Shown: piece after piece, positions 7,422 through 13,295 of the stretch
Layout: the number at the start of each line of letters is the position of its first letter
Position numbering within the stretch: the stretch's first letter is position 1
DNA from: an uncultured cyanobacterium
GTDB taxonomy: Bacteria > Cyanobacteriota > Cyanobacteriia > Cyanobacteriales > Chroococcidiopsidaceae
Assembly (NCBI GenBank): GCA_946221495.1
Contig: CAMIFA010000143.1
Coordinates: forward strand, 1 to 13,295
Reading direction: 5' to 3'
DNA length: 13,295 nt
Notes under the pieces: model-generated
What the model saw: the letters and a program-made list of their open reading frames with translations, nothing else
The model's database searches: none
What the model was told of the DNA's origin: nothing
Program-made: the position numbers and the translations under genes

Positions 7422-9233
7422 ATGAATATCATTCTTACTTTTGGTGTTTTAGGATTAGCACTACTTTTCTTTATTTTTGAATGGCTACCTATTGATATAA
7501 CGGCAATTGCCACAGCAGTCGTACTGATGCTGCTGGGATTAGTCAGTCCAGAGGAAGGAATCGCCGGCTTTAGCAACTCAGCAACAATTACAGTCTTGGC
7601 AATGTTTATCCTTAGCGCTGGAATTGAGCGCACAGGTGCAATTCAAGTAGTTAGCGACTTTCTATTAAGGCGGGGTGGCACAAATCTTACACGGCAGATA
7701 TTAGTTTTAGGAGCGGTTGTTGGTCCAATTACTGCCTTCCTCAACAACACGGCGGTAGTTGCCATCTTTATCCCAATTGTGGAGGAATGGAGCCGAAAAC
7801 GGAATATATCTGTCTCTAAGCTACTCATTCCCTTATCCTACGCCACAGTTCTAGGTGGCATGATTACCGTAATTGGTACTTCTACCAATGTCGTAGCGAG
7901 TGGCTTATCGAAAAAGTTGGGATATGGAGAGTTTAGTTTATTTCAGTTCACACCACTGGGGTTAATTACGTTTGCAATTGGCTTAGTCTATTTATCCTTA
8001 GTTGCACCTCGGTTGTTGCCAGCTCGTAAACAGCCAGCTAGTACATCTGTGATTGAAAACTACGGACTAAAAGAATACTTTAGTGAGGTAGCTATCCCAC
8101 CGCGCTCTAATTTAATCGGAGAAACTGTTAGCTCTAGCGCTCTAGAGCAGAGGTTTGATATAGACGTATTAGAACTGGTGAATAACGGTAAAGTTCTTAC
8201 CGAACCTGTAACCGACAAAGTGTTAACAGGTGGAGACATTCTGATTGTACGCAGCAGCCGTGAACATTTACTTAAAATCAGAAATGAGCGAGGAATTGAG
8301 ATCCTCCCGGAAATTCAGTTCCAGCAGAAGCCTGTAGCAGCTAGCGTCAGTGCTGAGAACCAAGCGATCTCAGAAGCCTTGATTGTATCCAACTCCAGCT
8401 TAATTGGCTTTACACTCAAGGAGTTGCAGTTCCACCAACGCTACAACCTCACCGTACTGGCAATTCGACGCGGAGGAGAAATCATTCGCGATCGCTTACG
8501 CCAAGTCAAACTACGATTTGGCGATGTTCTATTATTGCAAGGTACTAAAGACAGCTTTACCGGATTACAAACTAACCCAGATTTACTAGTAGTAGAGCCA
8601 CGAGAGCTAACAACACTGCGACGAGACAAAGCTGGAATTGCGGTAGCAATCGGTTTGGCAGTAATTATTACTGCTGCTTTTGAGTGGATACCGATTTTAG
8701 TCGGTTCCTTGGCGGGAGTTGTATTAATGGTTGCTACTGGTGTTTTAAAGCCTAAAGAGATTTATGGCTCTGTACGCTGGGACATTATCTTTTTGTTGGC
8801 AGGGTTAATTCCACTGGGTACAGCAATGGATAATTCTGGTGCAACTAAGTGGATGGCAGATAATCTAGCAGCACTAGGAAATAACTTTTCCGGCTTCTGG
8901 GTGTTAGTCTTCTTCTATATTGCTACCACTGTGCTGACAGAGATTTTGTCTAATAATGCAGCAGTCGTGCTGATGCTGCCAGTTGCGGTTAATGTCGCAA
9001 AGTCCTTGAGCTTCAATCCGCTTGCATTCATGTTTGTAGTTACATTTGCTGCCTCTAATAGTTACCTCACACCTATCGGCTACCAAACAAATACAATGGT
9101 CTATGCTCCTGGGGGCTACAAATTTCTAGATTTTACCAAAGTTGGCGCTCCTCTAAATCTGATCCTGACATTTCTTACGCCACTATTAATTATTTGGTTA
9201 TATGGAGTGGAGACTATTCCTTTAAACAATTAG
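7422..9233 (+). CDS. SLC13-family anion permease with two RCK_C (TrkA-C) domains
   Basis: This is a membrane transporter of the divalent anion:Na+ symporter group, whose members carry sulfate, dicarboxylates or similar anions; the substrate cannot be told from sequence. The 603-residue protein has an N-terminal membrane half (about 1-198), two cytosolic RCK_C domains (about 215-288 and 315-385) and a C-terminal membrane half (about 402-598). Each half carries its re-entrant loop motif: LNNTAVV (107-113) with GTSTN (152-156), and SNNAAVV (510-516) with TPIGYQTN (550-557). RCK_C domains often bind small ligands and gate transport. The frame is open upstream to a TTG at 7197, but the family's N-terminus begins at the hydrophobic MNIILTFGVLG, so I choose the ATG at 7422. 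No clear ribosome site is seen. It appears to be a single-gene unit. Confidence 0.93.
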   Translation: MNIILTFGVLGLALLFFIFEWLPIDITAIATAVVLMLLGLVSPEEGIAGFSNSATITVLAMFILSAGIERTGAIQVVSDFLLRRGGTNLTRQILVLGAVVGPITAFLNNTAVVAIFIPIVEEWSRKRNISVSKLLIPLSYATVLGGMITVIGTSTNVVASGLSKKLGYGEFSLFQFTPLGLITFAIGLVYLSLVAPRLLPARKQPASTSVIENYGLKEYFSEVAIPPRSNLIGETVSSSALEQRFDIDVLELVNNGKVLTEPVTDKVLTGGDILIVRSSREHLLKIRNERGIEILPEIQFQQKPVAASVSAENQAISEALIVSNSSLIGFTLKELQFHQRYNLTVLAIRRGGEIIRDRLRQVKLRFGDVLLLQGTKDSFTGLQTNPDLLVVEPRELTTLRRDKAGIAVAIGLAVIITAAFEWIPILVGSLAGVVLMVATGVLKPKEIYGSVRWDIIFLLAGLIPLGTAMDNSGATKWMADNLAALGNNFSGFWVLVFFYIATTVLTEILSNNAAVVLMLPVAVNVAKSLSFNPLAFMFVVTFAASNSYLTPIGYQTNTMVYAPGGYKFLDFTKVGAPLNLILTFLTPLLIIWLYGVETIPLNN

Positions 9234-9288
9234 TCTAGAATCTGGATGCAAGTAGCTGGCAGAATACAGCATTGTCACGCTGGCGCTT

Positions 9289-9310
9289 GCACTTATGCCT
9301 ATTTAAGTGC
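9289..9310 (+). terminator. Candidate terminator of the permease gene
   Basis: GCACTTA (9289-9295) and TAAGTGC (9304-9310) form a perfect 7-bp stem around an 8-nt loop, followed by only three Ts. It lies 55 bp after the permease stop codon and 92 bp before the next gene. Confidence 0.4.
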
Positions 9311-9402
9311 TTTGCCATAGCTATTGTGTTATCTCAGTTTTAGCTGATCTTTCTCTTGTTTTTCTAAACTGGAAAGAGTAAAGCTATTTTGATTTAACAT
9401 TC

Positions 9403-10044
9403 ATGCCGCTACGCCCGAATCAACGTACAAAATTAGACGATACAGACGACAAGATGTTTTATGCATCTCCGCGTTTTGTGACTCATGTGGATGACTCATT
9501 TATTCAACAGCTGACAGAGTTGTATCGCCTCCGCCTCAAGCCGAATACCCGTATTTTTGACATGATGAGTAGTTGGATATCGCATCTACCAAAAGACATG
9601 GAATTTGCCCATGTTGAGGGACACGGACTTAATGCTGAGGAACTTGCGCGGAATCCACGTTTAAATCATTACTTTGTGCAGGATCTAAATGCAAATCCCC
9701 AGCTACCGCTTAAAGATCAAGATTTTGATGCTGTTTTGAATACTGTTTCAGTTCAGTATTTGCAATATCCAGAAGCTGTATTTGCCGAGATGCACCGCAT
9801 CCTGAAGCCTGGCGGTGTAGCGATCGTTAGCTTTTCTAATCGGATGTTTTATCAAAAGGCAATTGAAGCGTGGCGGGATGGATCGGAGGCTAGTAGAGTT
9901 GAATTAGTCAAAAGCTACTTTCAGTCAATACCAGGATTTAGTACCCCAGAAGTAATTATCCATCAATCCAATACTCCTAATTTTATTCAGTGGTTTGGTG
10001 GTAGCACAGATCCTTTCTATGCCGTAATTGCTTATTGTATTTAA
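9403..10044 (+). CDS. Class I SAM-dependent methyltransferase-like protein
   Basis: This 213-residue protein has the later motifs of a type 11 methyltransferase: an acidic residue after strand 2-3 (D94 in FVQDLN), the strand-4 region FDAVLNTVSVQYL (108-120), and the LKPGG turn (134-138) followed by the strand AIVSFSNRMF. Motif I, usually a glycine-rich loop such as LDLGCGTG, reads IFDMMSSWISHLP (51-63) with no glycine at all, so SAM binding is not assured. I recall similar proteins across cyanobacteria and plants with the same loop, so this is probably a family trait and not a recent mutation. The substrate is unknown. The ATG at 9403 has no good ribosome site. A hairpin with a T-tract follows the gene. 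Confidence 0.82.
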   Translation: MPLRPNQRTKLDDTDDKMFYASPRFVTHVDDSFIQQLTELYRLRLKPNTRIFDMMSSWISHLPKDMEFAHVEGHGLNAEELARNPRLNHYFVQDLNANPQLPLKDQDFDAVLNTVSVQYLQYPEAVFAEMHRILKPGGVAIVSFSNRMFYQKAIEAWRDGSEASRVELVKSYFQSIPGFSTPEVIIHQSNTPNFIQWFGGSTDPFYAVIAYCI

Positions 10045-10063
10045 GTTCACAATTCTCAAGAGG

Positions 10064-10126
10064 CAGTGGTAGTTTTAAATTCTAGTACACAGCTCCGTGA
10101 AAGTTCTACCACTGTTATAATTTTTT
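10064..10126 (+). terminator. Rho-independent-like terminator touching the next start codon
   Basis: CAGTGGTAG (10064-10072) and CTACCACTG (10106-10114) form a perfect 9-bp stem with a 33-nt loop, followed by TTATAATTTTTT. This fits a terminator for the methyltransferase gene. The T-tract ends one base before the ATG at 10128. The same bases contain TATAAT at 10116-10121, a perfect -10 box that would start transcription near 10128; see the findings. Confidence 0.5.
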
Positions 10127-10127
10127 G

Positions 10128-10310
10128 ATGTCTTACCCTTATCCAACTACAACACAAGCATTTAAATGTATTGAGTTGTGTCAGTTATTATCAAACTGCT
10201 ACCAGCCAATTTACTTACTTCGCTATGATGCCAATACAGGAGAAATTTTCATCATAGCTGGAAACGAAGACATTGAAATAATAGTCTATCGTGATGCTAC
10301 TTGGGAGTGA
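10128..10310 (+). CDS. Small DUF6888-like protein (60 aa), first of a coupled pair
   Basis: This 60-residue protein starts MSYPYPTTTQAF and carries YQPIYLLRYD (25-34), then a strand-rich part with FIIAGNEDIEI (41-51), and ends RDATWE. From memory this matches a small cyanobacterial family of unknown function, DUF6888, which often sits next to the family seen in the following gene. I infer an alpha-beta fold and no membrane segment. No ribosome site precedes the ATG, which lies directly after a T-tract; a leaderless transcript is possible. The stop codon is two bases ahead of the next start, so the two proteins are almost certainly made together. A toxin-antitoxin-like role is only a guess from the layout. 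Confidence 0.75.
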   Translation: MSYPYPTTTQAFKCIELCQLLSNCYQPIYLLRYDANTGEIFIIAGNEDIEIIVYRDATWE

Positions 10311-10312
10311 CT

Positions 10313-10519
10313 ATGACTAACCTTAACTATAAAAAAATGTCTCGTGAAGAGTTGAGAAAGTACGTACTATTGCATCGAGATGACGATGAAGCTATCCGTG
10401 TATTCGTTAATCGCCGTAACCCCAATGCGAAAATCTATCCTGCTAACCAAACTTCAGATGAAATAAAACAAATAATTCTAGAGAAAATAGAAAGAAAAGA
10501 ACAAGAAGACTCAGCCTAA
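10313..10519 (+). CDS. Small DUF6887-like protein (68 aa), second of a coupled pair
   Basis: This 68-residue, highly charged protein starts MTNLNYKKMSREELRKYVL and continues HRDDDEAIRVFVNR (21-34), KIYPANQTSDEIKQII (40-55) and a Glu/Lys-rich tail. The pattern 'MSREELRKYVLLHRDDDEA' is, from memory, the mark of DUF6887, a small cyanobacterial family of unknown function. It looks helical and cytosolic, possibly a partner-binding protein. I use the ATG at 10313, which follows the previous stop by two bases and has a GGGAG ribosome site at 10303-10307 inside the end of the upstream gene. A TTG at 10301 in the same frame would overlap the upstream gene and remove that spacing. Together the two genes form a two-gene unit. 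Confidence 0.75.
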   Translation: MTNLNYKKMSREELRKYVLLHRDDDEAIRVFVNRRNPNAKIYPANQTSDEIKQIILEKIERKEQEDSA

Positions 10520-10562
10520 AAAAAGGCAAGTTAGTCTTAAGTAAAGTAGAAGGAAGAAAACA

Positions 10563-10581
10563 AGGTGGGCATTGCCCACCT
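10563..10581. repeat. Short palindrome AGGTGGGCA-T-TGCCCACCT
   Basis: Nine-base arms pair perfectly around a single T. It lies 43 bp after the small gene pair and 70 bp before the end of the convergent cysQ gene. I recall this word as a dispersed intergenic palindrome in many cyanobacteria. As RNA the inner pairs must open to make a loop. It may act as a transcript end for the small pair; no T-tract follows. Confidence 0.6.
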
Positions 10582-10620
10582 ATTCAGTTCTGACACTTAA
10601 AAGTGAACAGCCTTTATATT

Positions 10621-10643
10621 CCCTAACTTAGTAATATTTAGGG
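10621..10643 (-). terminator. Weak hairpin after cysQ
   Basis: CCCTAA and TTAGGG form a 6-bp stem around an 11-nt loop, 8 bp beyond the cysQ stop codon on the minus strand. No T-tract follows, so termination here is uncertain. Confidence 0.3.
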
Positions 10644-10651
10644 TTGTTTAT

Positions 10652-11518
10652 TTAAGTTTTGCTACCATCTACTTGCGCCAAAATTTCTGCTACTTGAGTA
10701 CAAAGATCGCTATGACAATGACCGTTACTAGCAATCAAAGCGCCCCACTGATTTACATCTCCGGTGTTGTATTTTAAGGGAGTGCCGTCTACACGGGTAA
10801 ACTGTCCACCAGCTTCTGTAAGAATTAACTCTGGCGCTGCCATGTCCCAATCTTTGGGTGCAGACTTGCCGGATAAAGAGATATAAATATCTGCTTGTTG
10901 TTCAACAATCGTCACAACTTTACAACCAACGCTACCAACATATTTAAGGTTTTTGGTGGGTAGTTGTTCCAACAGTTGATTAAAGCGCTGATCTCGATGA
11001 GTGCGGCTGACAACTATAGTCAGATCCTCGATTTTATTGCGCTCGGAAACTTTGATCGGTTGTACTTTGCGCTCGCGAGTTTCGACAAATGCACCACCAT
11101 CTTTTGTAGCATAATACAACTTTTCCGCTTCCGGCTGCGCTACCACTGACAGCACAGGTCGTCCATCTTTAACTAAAGCAATGTGAATTGCATATTCACC
11201 AGTTTTTTCAATAAAGTCCCGCGTGCCATCTAAAGGATCAATTACCCATACCCACGAATTTTTCAGCTGATCAGGATTTTGAGATTTGTATGTTTCTTCG
11301 CTCATATAAGCAAAGTCTTGGTCACTCAATTTACTTTTGAGATTGTCTAGAATGTAGCGATTAACAGCGATATCTGCTGCTGTCACAGGTCCATCCTTTT
11401 TATCTTCAATTTCTAGATCGCCGTCGTTTTGCTTGCCTTGATAGTAAGAGCGTAACAAGTCAGATGCTCCCCAGCCAACCAAACGGGTGATTTCTAAGAT
11501 TTCTGCTAACGGCTTCAT
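10652..11518 (-). CDS. cysQ: 3'(2'),5'-bisphosphate nucleotidase (CysQ-like, inositol monophosphatase family)
   Basis: This cytosolic Mg-dependent phosphatase probably removes the 3'-phosphate from PAP, the by-product of sulfate assimilation, giving AMP; some relatives prefer inositol or fructose phosphates. The 288-residue protein has the full metal site of the family: D49 in GPVTAADIAVN, E74-E75 in MSEET, D94 and D97 in WVIDPLDGT (91-99), and D225 in KDWDMAAPE. Length fits. The frame is open to a TTG at 11548, but the ATG at 11518 has AAAGGAC at 11531-11537 upstream and gives the usual family N-terminus. It lies 68 bp downstream of the PfkB-family kinase on the same strand, with no terminator seen between, so they may be co-transcribed. 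CysQ is favoured over plain inositol monophosphatase by overall likeness, not by a single residue. Confidence 0.88.
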   Translation of the reverse strand: MKPLAEILEITRLVGWGASDLLRSYYQGKQNDGDLEIEDKKDGPVTAADIAVNRYILDNLKSKLSDQDFAYMSEETYKSQNPDQLKNSWVWVIDPLDGTRDFIEKTGEYAIHIALVKDGRPVLSVVAQPEAEKLYYATKDGGAFVETRERKVQPIKVSERNKIEDLTIVVSRTHRDQRFNQLLEQLPTKNLKYVGSVGCKVVTIVEQQADIYISLSGKSAPKDWDMAAPELILTEAGGQFTRVDGTPLKYNTGDVNQWGALIASNGHCHSDLCTQVAEILAQVDGSKT

Positions 11519-11586
11519 TATACTGCTGGTGTCCTTTGATGTCTGCAAGTCGATTTTAGCCCAGGGATTTTTTTTGTCTACTACAC

Positions 11587-12444
11587 TTAGTTATGCATCC
11601 AGCGCCGTGTGCCAAAAAATTGACAAGAATAGGAAGCAACATCAGCAGCAGAAATCAAAGCATAAGTGAAATTCTTTTGCAAGATATGATGGCAAAAAGC
11701 ACCATGAAAAATATCTCCAGCCCCCAAAGTATCGACAGTTTTAACTTGGGGAACTTCTAAAACGCTGGCATTACCTTGATAGAGGCATTGGATGAGTTTT
11801 TCTCCATGAGTAATTGCAATCTGAGGAATGCCAGCTGCTGCAAGATAAGCAAAGACTTCTGAAGTGCTGTGGCAATTAGGCGGATAGAAATTAGCAGAGC
11901 AAATTGCATAATCAATAAAGGGTAATAGAGTTTCAAAACCGGGCTTCCAACTGCCACCATCGATCACAACCGGAATGTTATTAGCTTTGGCAAGTTGAGC
12001 GATCGCCTTACCCACTGCCATTTGATGTCCATCGATCAAGACAATATCAACACAGTCCAAAATATCATCAGGAATACAATTACTGGTAGCTTGGTGATTA
12101 ACAGCATTAATCGAGACTACAGCCCTTTCTCCTGTGCCTTGGGTAACAATAATTGAAGAAATTGGCGGCGGCTGGGATTGCAGAGGATTGAGATCGGCGA
12201 TTCCTACTTGGTAACTTGCTAAATCTGCCTTAATTAGCTCACTGACTGGATGAGCGCCTACTACACCCAAGAGTGTAGCTTCATTTCCCAAGTGACTGAA
12301 AGCTACGGCAGCATTAGTTGCGGGGCCACCAGAGGCAACAGTGTAGTCAGCAGCAACAATTTTCTGATTATGATCAGGCAGCCTTGCTGTTAAATAAACT
12401 AAATCTAACGTCACCAATCCTACAAAAAGTCCGCGTCTACTCAT
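11587..12444 (-). CDS. PfkB/ribokinase-family sugar kinase
   Basis: This 285-residue kinase transfers phosphate from ATP to a sugar or nucleoside; the substrate is not known. It starts with the strand GLFVGLVTLDLVYL, has the substrate-site glycines SGGPATNAAVAF (38-49; PfkB signature 1 region) and the C-terminal signature VDTLGAGDIFHGAF (237-250), in which GAGD holds the anion hole and D244 is the catalytic base. Length is somewhat short for ribokinase (about 300) but complete. An AGGG at 12451-12454 may serve as a ribosome site for the ATG at 12444. It precedes cysQ on the same strand and diverges from the sensor gene. If they work together, a link to adenosine or sugar phosphate turnover would be possible, but nothing in the sequence proves that. 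Confidence 0.88.
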   Translation of the reverse strand: MSRRGLFVGLVTLDLVYLTARLPDHNQKIVAADYTVASGGPATNAAVAFSHLGNEATLLGVVGAHPVSELIKADLASYQVGIADLNPLQSQPPPISSIIVTQGTGERAVVSINAVNHQATSNCIPDDILDCVDIVLIDGHQMAVGKAIAQLAKANNIPVVIDGGSWKPGFETLLPFIDYAICSANFYPPNCHSTSEVFAYLAAAGIPQIAITHGEKLIQCLYQGNASVLEVPQVKTVDTLGAGDIFHGAFCHHILQKNFTYALISAADVASYSCQFFGTRRWMHN

Positions 12445-12495
12445 CTTGTACCCTAGTAAGCTTGGCTTGATTGCTAGTGTTTGTTATCTGACTTA

Positions 12496-12580
12496 GTGTA
12501 ATTTTGTGAGATTTAGCGTTATTGGTTGGGCATCCTAAATATAGCGGTTATGCATCCTACCAACTGTGTAACCTTGTGAG
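12496..12580. repeat. Two direct-repeat pairs in the divergent promoter region
   Basis: GTGTAATTTTGTGAG (12496-12510) recurs as GTGTAACCTTGTGAG (12566-12580), 70 bp apart with two changes. Between them GCATCCTA occurs at 12530-12537 and 12552-12559, 22 bp apart. They lie between the divergent kinase and sensor genes, so they may be regulator sites or the remains of a local duplication. Confidence 0.45.
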
Positions 12581-12675
12581 CAGCGATCGCCTTACAAAAA
12601 AGTCAAAATTATCTTTCAACAACTAAGCTAATTTAAAAAATTAACCTCTATAAACTTAAATGAGCGTAACTTTCA

Positions 12676-12704
12676 TTGACTACTACAAGTAAAGTACCTC
12701 AAAT
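12676..12704 (+). promoter_or_regulatory. Possible sigma-70 promoter of the sensor gene
   Basis: TTGACT (12676-12681) and TCAAAT (12699-12704) are 17 bp apart and match consensus at 5/6 and 4/6 positions. They would start transcription near 12711, about nine bases before the ATG, which leaves little room for a ribosome site. Confidence 0.3.
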
Positions 12705-12719
12705 CAGAAACAAACACCA

Positions 12720-13270
12720 ATGCTGAAACTTTTAGAATTATTTGATTCCAAGCAATTTGTACCTCATGGTCATTGCTACCTCTGGCAGCCCGACTTAGTA
12801 GGTTTACATATCGTATCCGATTTGTTAATTGCCCTTGCCTACTATTCAATTCCAATTATGCTAGTGTACTTCGTCCTTCAGAGGCGAGATGTACCTTTCC
12901 AAGGAATTTTCTTGCTATTTGGTGCTTTTATTATTGCCTGTGGCACAACTCATTTAATGGAAATTTGGACACTTTGGCATCCAACTTATTGGCTGTCTGG
13001 AGTTCTGAAAATCATTACAGCAATAGTTTCCTTGTACACAGTGTCCGAACTATTTACTTTAATTCCTCAAGCACTTGTGCTACCTAGTCCAGCACAATTG
13101 GCATTAGCGAATCAGCAACTTTCCCAAGAAATTAGCGATCGCCAACAAACAGAGAAAGCGCTGCGGAAGTACCAGGAAAAATTAGAAACACTAGTAAAAG
13201 AGGTAGGAGAACGTACTGCTGAACTTACTCAGGTAAATGAGCAGCTTTCTTGGCAAGCAAGTCATGATGC
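12720..13270 (+). CDS. Ethylene-receptor-type membrane sensor, 3' part missing (partial)
   Basis: The first 120 residues form an ethylene-binding domain with three membrane helices (about 29-53, 62-84 and 92-116). Residues known to be needed for copper and ethylene binding in plant ETR1 all have counterparts at a constant offset of nine: D34, Y41, P45, C74 and H78, the last two in ACGTTHLMEIW. A coiled-coil linker follows (about 126-178). Genuine sequence ends at residue 183-184 with LSWQASHDA, which is how many cyanobacterial GGDEF domains begin (HDALTGL), so the lost part was probably a diguanylate cyclase; a histidine kinase is less likely. After 13270 the reading frame runs into adapter and meets an artificial stop at 13290-13292. 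The protein probably senses ethylene or a related ligand at a membrane. The start is supported by the family's N-terminus. Confidence 0.88.
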
Positions 13271-13295
13271 AGATCGGAAGAGCGTCGTGTAGGGA
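13271..13295 (+). other. Illumina sequencing adapter (not genomic)
   Basis: The 25 bases begin AGATCGGAAGAGC and continue GTCGTGTAGGGA, which is the start of the standard TruSeq adapter as read through at the end of an insert. It is present exactly at the window end. The bases should be trimmed, and the residues DRKSVV and the stop codon they encode are not real. Confidence 0.96.

Noticed and set aside
10301..10312. A TTG start for the second small protein overlapping the first gene
   Set aside because: The ATG at 10313 has GGGAG at proper spacing and directly follows the upstream stop.
11519..11548. A 10-residue extension of CysQ from a TTG codon
   Set aside because: The ATG at 11518 has a plausible ribosome site upstream and matches the usual N-terminus.
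10652..12444. CysQ and the PfkB kinase as a dedicated PAP/adenosine salvage operon
   Set aside because: The kinase's substrate cannot be read from the sequence; closeness alone is not enough.
12773..13087. A 104-codon open frame inside the sensor gene
   Set aside because: It is an overlapping alternative frame; the other frame has clear ethylene-binding-domain residues.
13271..13292. DRKSVV and a stop codon as the true end of the sensor
   Set aside because: These bases are sequencing adapter.

Overview
The window looks like a chromosomal contig end from a moderately AT-rich cyanobacterium. The octamer GCGATCGC (the cyanobacterial HIP1 repeat) occurs about once per kilobase, for example at 202-209. 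The IspG, carboxyl-terminal processing protease, EF-G-like and ethylene-receptor-like proteins are of cyanobacterial type. Two intergenic regions carry heptameric tandem repeats of the STRR kind described in filamentous cyanobacteria. No species can be named from this alone. The last 25 bases are Illumina adapter, not genome.

Layout. 1-338: non-coding leader. 339-1556: ispG (MEP isoprenoid pathway). 1557-1823: heptamer repeats and a GC-rich hairpin. 1824-3113: S41/PDZ processing protease, probably CtpC. It converges, across a hairpin, on a 61-residue SPOR-like protein (3160-3345, minus). That small gene lies downstream of an EF-G-like GTPase (3436-5484, minus). 5485-5899: divergent region with an imperfect inverted repeat built of 7-bp units. 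5900-6823: exported protein with seven TPRs. 6824-7421: long non-coding stretch with small hairpins. 7422-9233: SLC13-type permease with two RCK_C domains. 9403-10044: degenerate class I methyltransferase. 10128-10310 and 10313-10519: a tightly coupled pair of small proteins resembling DUF6888 and DUF6887. 10652-11518 and 11587-12444 (both minus): CysQ-like phosphatase and PfkB-family kinase. 12720-13270: N-terminal part of an ethylene-receptor-type sensor, cut by the contig end.

The genes do not form one pathway. They are housekeeping genes (ispG, protease, EF-G-like, cysQ) mixed with accessory or poorly described ones (TPR protein, small pair, methyltransferase, sensor). Possible co-transcription units are EF-G-like plus the SPOR-like gene, the small protein pair, and pfkB plus cysQ. 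I found no tRNA, rRNA, CRISPR array or transposase. No clearly new multi-gene system is visible. The most notable items are the sensor with a complete ethylene/copper site that was probably joined to a GGDEF domain, the EF-G-like GTPase with rewritten switch regions, the small protein pair, and the heptamer repeat structures.
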